DNA of 63,128 nucleotides, taken from the NCBI GenBank assembly GCA_015039315.1, contig WIDE01000132.1, positions 7,284-70,411 of the forward strand, given 5' to 3'. The stretch is from Clavulina sp. PMI_390 (lineage: Eukaryota > Basidiomycota > Agaricomycetes > Cantharellales > Hydnaceae). The notes beneath the pieces were generated by a model. The model was not told the origin of the DNA, searched no databases, and saw nothing but the letters and a program-made list of their open reading frames with translations. Each line of letters starts with the position of its first letter. The first letter of the stretch is position 1. The translations under genes and the position numbers were made by a program. Positions 60,082 to 63,128 of the stretch are shown here, piece by piece.

Positions 60082-60618
60082 ATGTCATTCCCACGCTTGG
60101 CTCAACGGCTGAGAAGTCCCCACATTTTGTCTGTAAGAGTAAGACTCCCAGACACCTTGCAACACCCGTATCCGACCGCAGTCCTTCGGCATTCGAGCTC
60201 TACTTCATCAGATGGCCAAGAGACCGTAGAAGAGATGACGCGGCCGACGTGGTCGGTGAGGGAACTGCTCTCAAACTACGCTGCACCAAAACTTTCATCA
60301 GAAACGGTCGCACGCCTTCACAAACTGGCTGCTCTTGAAGCTCCTGACGAAACCTCACCCGAATTTCATGCCCTCAAAACTGAAATGGAGGAGCTTATTC
60401 GGTTGGTAGAGGCGGTCAAGTTGGTCGACACTACCGGTGTCCCATCTGACGGTCGTATATGGCCCCGCGGCAGAGGCATTAGTTTGGATGAAAATGTCTC
60501 CGAAGACTTGGGTAGTAGGGACGTTCTCGCCGAGCATGAAGGTCTTCTGAAGCATGCAATGAACACCGAAAACGGCTCATATGTGGTGCCAAGCCCGCCT
60601 TCAGGGCGGAGTCGGTAG
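60082..60618 (+). CDS. GatC-like subunit of mitochondrial Glu-tRNA(Gln) amidotransferase
   Basis: Single exon, start at 60082 (MSFPRLAQRLRSPHILSVRV), stop at 60618. The Arg-rich, Ser-rich first ~45 residues look like a mitochondrial presequence. The GatC core follows: WSVRELLSNYAAPKLSSETV, ARLHKLAALEAPDETSPEF, then LKTEMEELIRLVEAVKLVDT. This corresponds to the LARL...E...L...I...V...D helix pattern of GatC proteins. The subunit tightens the GatA-GatB complex that converts misacylated Glu-tRNA(Gln) to Gln-tRNA(Gln) in mitochondria. The C-terminal ~50 residues are a fungal extension. It shares a 40-bp promoter with the mS34-like gene, so both serve mitochondrial translation. Confidence 0.8.
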   Translation: MSFPRLAQRLRSPHILSVRVRLPDTLQHPYPTAVLRHSSSTSSDGQETVEEMTRPTWSVRELLSNYAAPKLSSETVARLHKLAALEAPDETSPEFHALKTEMEELIRLVEAVKLVDTTGVPSDGRIWPRGRGISLDENVSEDLGSRDVLAEHEGLLKHAMNTENGSYVVPSPPSGRSR

Positions 60619-61345
60619 ACATTTATGTGGGTTTTTTCTCGTACCTGTCGATCCCACGATGACCTGACCCTTAATCAGGTCCAATGCGACTCGGTATATG
60701 CGTCGTCGGGTGGATTGATAGTGGAGCCACTAGAGTCAGCGTCCTCCTAAAGTAATCTGGTGAGATTGTCATTAGGCTCTTCTTTAGGATCACTGTGGAT
60801 TGATTAGCGGTACATGTCCTTCGCCGTTTATTAGGTGACCGCGTGTGATAGATACGAAGATTAGGTTGTAGCACTAAAAGGCATCCAGTACTTTTCTCTC
60901 GCACCCGCAAATTGTTAACGATAGACCCCGGCTGCCCTAATTGCGAGTCATGTGCCAGCTAGTCCCGACTGTCAGTCGCTGTCAATGTGGAGTACGCCAG
61001 CTCACTCTTGTGTGTAGGGCGAATGACCCATCTGCGCTAAATATACCCCACTTGGCCAGCTGAGTTTCCCTCTCAATGGAACTGTCAAGCCCCAAGTCGT
61101 GATACTCCGACGAACTGCCACTTCCAATTGATGTCAATTTGTGAACCCAACGTAACTCCATCTAAGCAGCTTGAGAACTTCACAGTCGCATTATCCGGAC
61201 CACGGCTGTTGCGCTCACCTCCAAGTAAGCTTACACACTCATTCGCCCAACGGCGCTGTGGACACCCTAAAGTGCGCGCCGCAGACAATCAGGGTGTTGA
61301 GAGTCCGTTCACGTGATCGCAAGTTCCAGTCAAGTTGCCTATGCG
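60619..61345. other. Intergenic, no gene recognised
   Basis: 3' flank of the GatC-like gene and upstream region of the PEBP-like gene. Short frames only. Confidence 0.5.
61309..61316. promoter_or_regulatory. TCACGTGA box upstream of the PEBP-like gene
   Basis: Perfect palindrome TCACGTGA, 118 bp before the start at 61427 and 30 bp before the TATA box. It is a candidate bHLH site. Confidence 0.45.
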
Positions 61346-61353
61346 TATAAATA
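61346..61353 (+). promoter_or_regulatory. TATA box of the PEBP-like gene
   Basis: TATAAATA located 81 bp before the ATG, in a typical position for a strongly transcribed fungal gene. The short CT-rich leader (CCCTTCTCTGC, CCACCTCTCTTC) also fits. Confidence 0.6.
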
Positions 61354-61426
61354 TAAACCCCAGACTCCCCTTCTCTGCTAGCCCCGTTCTTCCATAGAGG
61401 CAAGAATCCACCTCTCTTCGTCGATA

Positions 61427-62585
61427 TGCTCTCGGTCGCCTCCGTTGTCGCTGCTCTTGCTACCGTTGCCGTTGCGGCTCCGACGGGTGAGAGATTCGCC
61501 CAATTCTGAATGTCACGCTCTTAATGCCTTCCACAACTAGCTACTTACATTCAAGAACTGGCCGTTGTCCGTCAGCAGTTCATCAACTCCTACGTTGTCC
61601 CTGTGTGTCCCTGGCATAGACTAATGATGCACCTCAAGTCCACTGACCGAGGCTCTTCTATCTTAGGATGTCATTCCTGCGTTCAACCCGATGAGCTTGA
61701 TCACGGCCAGCTTCAACAAGACCACGCCAATGTAATTATTAGCAAACTACCTTTTATTCGAGTGGCATGTCCTAACGCATTCCTTGAAATAGCTCCAATG
61801 GAGAGAACTTCCCAGTGGCATCGACGCAACCCCAGCCTTCGGTCAAATTTGATACTATTTTCAGTCTTCCATGTAAGTAACCTAGCCTCATAAGTGACGT
61901 ACAACGCATATTAATAGTCCTTCAACATTTCCGTGGCTCAGGGGGCCCTAAGTATACACTTCTCATGATCGACGGAAACTATGTTGGCTCATCTAACCCC
62001 AACGGTGTGTACTTCGCTCATGGAATCTGAAGACTAGCTAATAAGAGCTCCGTGTAGGTCTTAACCTCCATTGGCTACAGAATGATGTCGGTAAGCGATA
62101 CTCTGGCGCAAAAATTGTGTCTTGTCTGCTCACTGTATACTACAGTGATCAAGCCCGGAGGTGACTGGTACAACACCACCACGGGTATCATCGACTACTA
62201 CGGCCCCGCGTGAGTCCCCCTGTGGCGTTGCTAATGATGTTGACTTACACCTCACTCAACTGTCGCCCAGTCCTGCAAGCGGCACTGGTCCCCATCGTTA
62301 TACTATTCTTCTCTTCCAGCAGCCCTCCAATTTCATTGCGCCCGCCACGCCCTCGCGCTCCGGTCCTCGTGTACCTTCGATCAGGTATTTCCTCCTATCC
62401 TCACCTCAACAGTACATGAAGCTGAAACCGTCACATATAGCCTTTCCGACTACATTGCAGCCGCCAACCTGAAGGGACCATACGCCGGCATTTACTTCAC
62501 CACTGAAATTGGCACGACTACCGTTACCCCGAGCGCCACTCAGCCTGTCAATACTGCGGCGCTGTTCAAGACTCTTGCATACTAG
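61427..62585 (+). CDS. Secreted PEBP-like protein
   Basis: Start at 61427: MLSVASVVAALATVAVAAPT is a clear signal peptide. About eight introns are inferred. Exons give ELAVVRQQFINSYVVP, DVIPAFNPMSLITASFN, SNGENFPVASTQPQPSVKF and GPKYTLLMIDGNYVGSSNPN. They continue with LNLHWLQNDV, GGDWYNTTTGIIDYYGPA, SGTGPHRYTILLFQQP and YIAAANLKGPYAGIYFTTEI. The stop is at 62585. The YTLLMID, LHWLQNDV, YYGPA and GPHRYTILLF blocks match the phosphatidylethanolamine-binding protein fold. However, the DPDxP ligand-pocket motif is replaced by DGNYV. The family includes carboxypeptidase Y inhibitors and lipid-binding proteins. An extracellular or wall function is likely but unknown. Potential N-glycosylation sites (NTT, NKT) are present. 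Confidence 0.8.
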
Positions 62586-63090
62586 TAATCAACCTTTAGA
62601 TCGAGCAGCTTGTTACCAGAAGGAGCAGCTCACGTCTTCCGTGTCGCTTCGCTGTACGGTCATGTAGTTTCTGTAGTAGAATGGATTCGCAGAGTGCTTC
62701 ACCCAATCCTCGATGAAAATCCTGCTGGAGACTGAGCGAGCCACAACTGAGTTGACCAGATCTGGGGTACTGCCTCCGAAGCACATGCCAAGCCCTCGAA
62801 TCGGCGGCACCTCGGACGTTGGAAAAGTCGGTGTAAGGCGAGTCGACGGGGCGTATGGCCCATCATACAAAGAGTGTATGATGCTTATGGTCTACAAGAG
62901 CTCGTTACTACGGAGGAGCTCCAAGCGTTGGCTGACGCCAAGTCTTTTTTCCAAATCATCACGTGATTAAGCGCCCAGCTTTCAACCAAACGCGGTCCTG
63001 AGCTTTTGACCTCTTGTCTCTTTCGCCTCTACAGCACTCTTCACATTCGTTGAATCTCTACACTCTTTCGCTCTTTGCATAAACCCAGCC
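62586..63090. other. Intergenic with a doubtful minus-strand frame
   Basis: 3' flank of the PEBP-like gene and promoter of the gene at 63091. A minus-strand frame (62613-62870, about 85 codons) has no recognisable family. Confidence 0.45.
62959..62966. promoter_or_regulatory. TCACGTGA box upstream of the 63091 gene
   Basis: Perfect palindrome 125 bp before the ATG at 63091, identical to the box before the PEBP-like gene. Confidence 0.45.
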
Positions 63091-63128
63091 ATGTTGTCGT
63101 TCTCTCTCCGCTCGATGTCTGCCGTTGC
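63091..63128 (+). CDS. 5' end of a gene, possibly a mitochondrial precursor (partial)
   Basis: ATG at 63091 after a CT-rich leader (CACTCTTTCGCTCTTTGC). The first residues MLSFSLRSMSAV are Ser/Arg/Leu-rich without acids, as in mitochondrial presequences. The gene runs out of the window, so the product is unknown. Confidence 0.5.
   Translation, partial: MLSFSLRSMSAV

Overview
The window is fungal nuclear DNA from a basidiomycete, most likely an agaricomycete. Genes are dense and split by many 47-65 nt GT-AG introns. Several families are typical of mushroom-forming fungi: F-box proteins, a Goodbye-NACHT-ankyrin NLR, a DUF6593-like protein and a secreted PEBP-like protein. The overall style resembles the Rhizoctonia/Ceratobasidiaceae lineage, but that placement is an inference. 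All exon joins below were made by eye from frame continuity and GT/AG signals; no transcript data were available. I saw no rRNA gene, CRISPR array or convincing tRNA gene.

Layout. 0-3.4 kb: a tandem duplication of an F-box gene (minus strand). The left copy is cut by an inverted-repeat-rich element at the window edge. 4.8-6 kb: a DUF6593-like gene. 6.5-15.3 kb: UTP20 (minus), with one GC-AG intron. 15.5-17.1 kb: another F-box gene. 17.7-20.9 kb: NOP14 (minus), divergent from a catalytic-type RNase III gene (21.4-22.5 kb). 22.6-23.7 kb: the CaaX methyltransferase STE14. 24.6-25.7 kb: PAPS reductase. 26.3-27.15 kb: an 831-bp hAT-like non-autonomous element that ends 107 bp before the start codon of a Goodbye-NACHT-ankyrin NLR (27.3-31.0 kb). 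31.7-33.1 kb: an Rpn14/PAAF1-like WD40 protein. 33.5-35.3 kb: a membrane-anchored acyl-CoA-binding protein (ATG37/ACBD5 type). 35.6-37.3 kb: a Gfd2-like DEDDh protein with an 11-nt micro-exon, divergent from a REX3-like exonuclease (37.4-39.6 kb). 39.6-44.4 kb: no recognisable gene. 44.4-46.6 kb: a GATA-finger transcription factor, followed by about 6 kb without a recognisable gene. 52.6-55.6 kb: a large low-complexity protein of unknown function. 56.1-56.8 kb: the centromeric histone CENP-A. 59.6-60.6 kb: a divergent pair for mitochondrial translation (mS34-like and GatC-like) with start codons 40 bp apart. 61.4-62.6 kb: a secreted PEBP-like protein. 63.1 kb: the first codons of another gene.

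Functional themes. UTP20, NOP14 and RNase III all act in pre-rRNA processing and lie within 16 kb. The Gfd2-like/REX3 and mS34/GatC pairs are compact divergent units whose partners share a biochemical theme. The accessory elements are the F-box duplication, the two repeat elements and the NLR. A CACGTG box recurs 55-130 bp upstream of several start codons.
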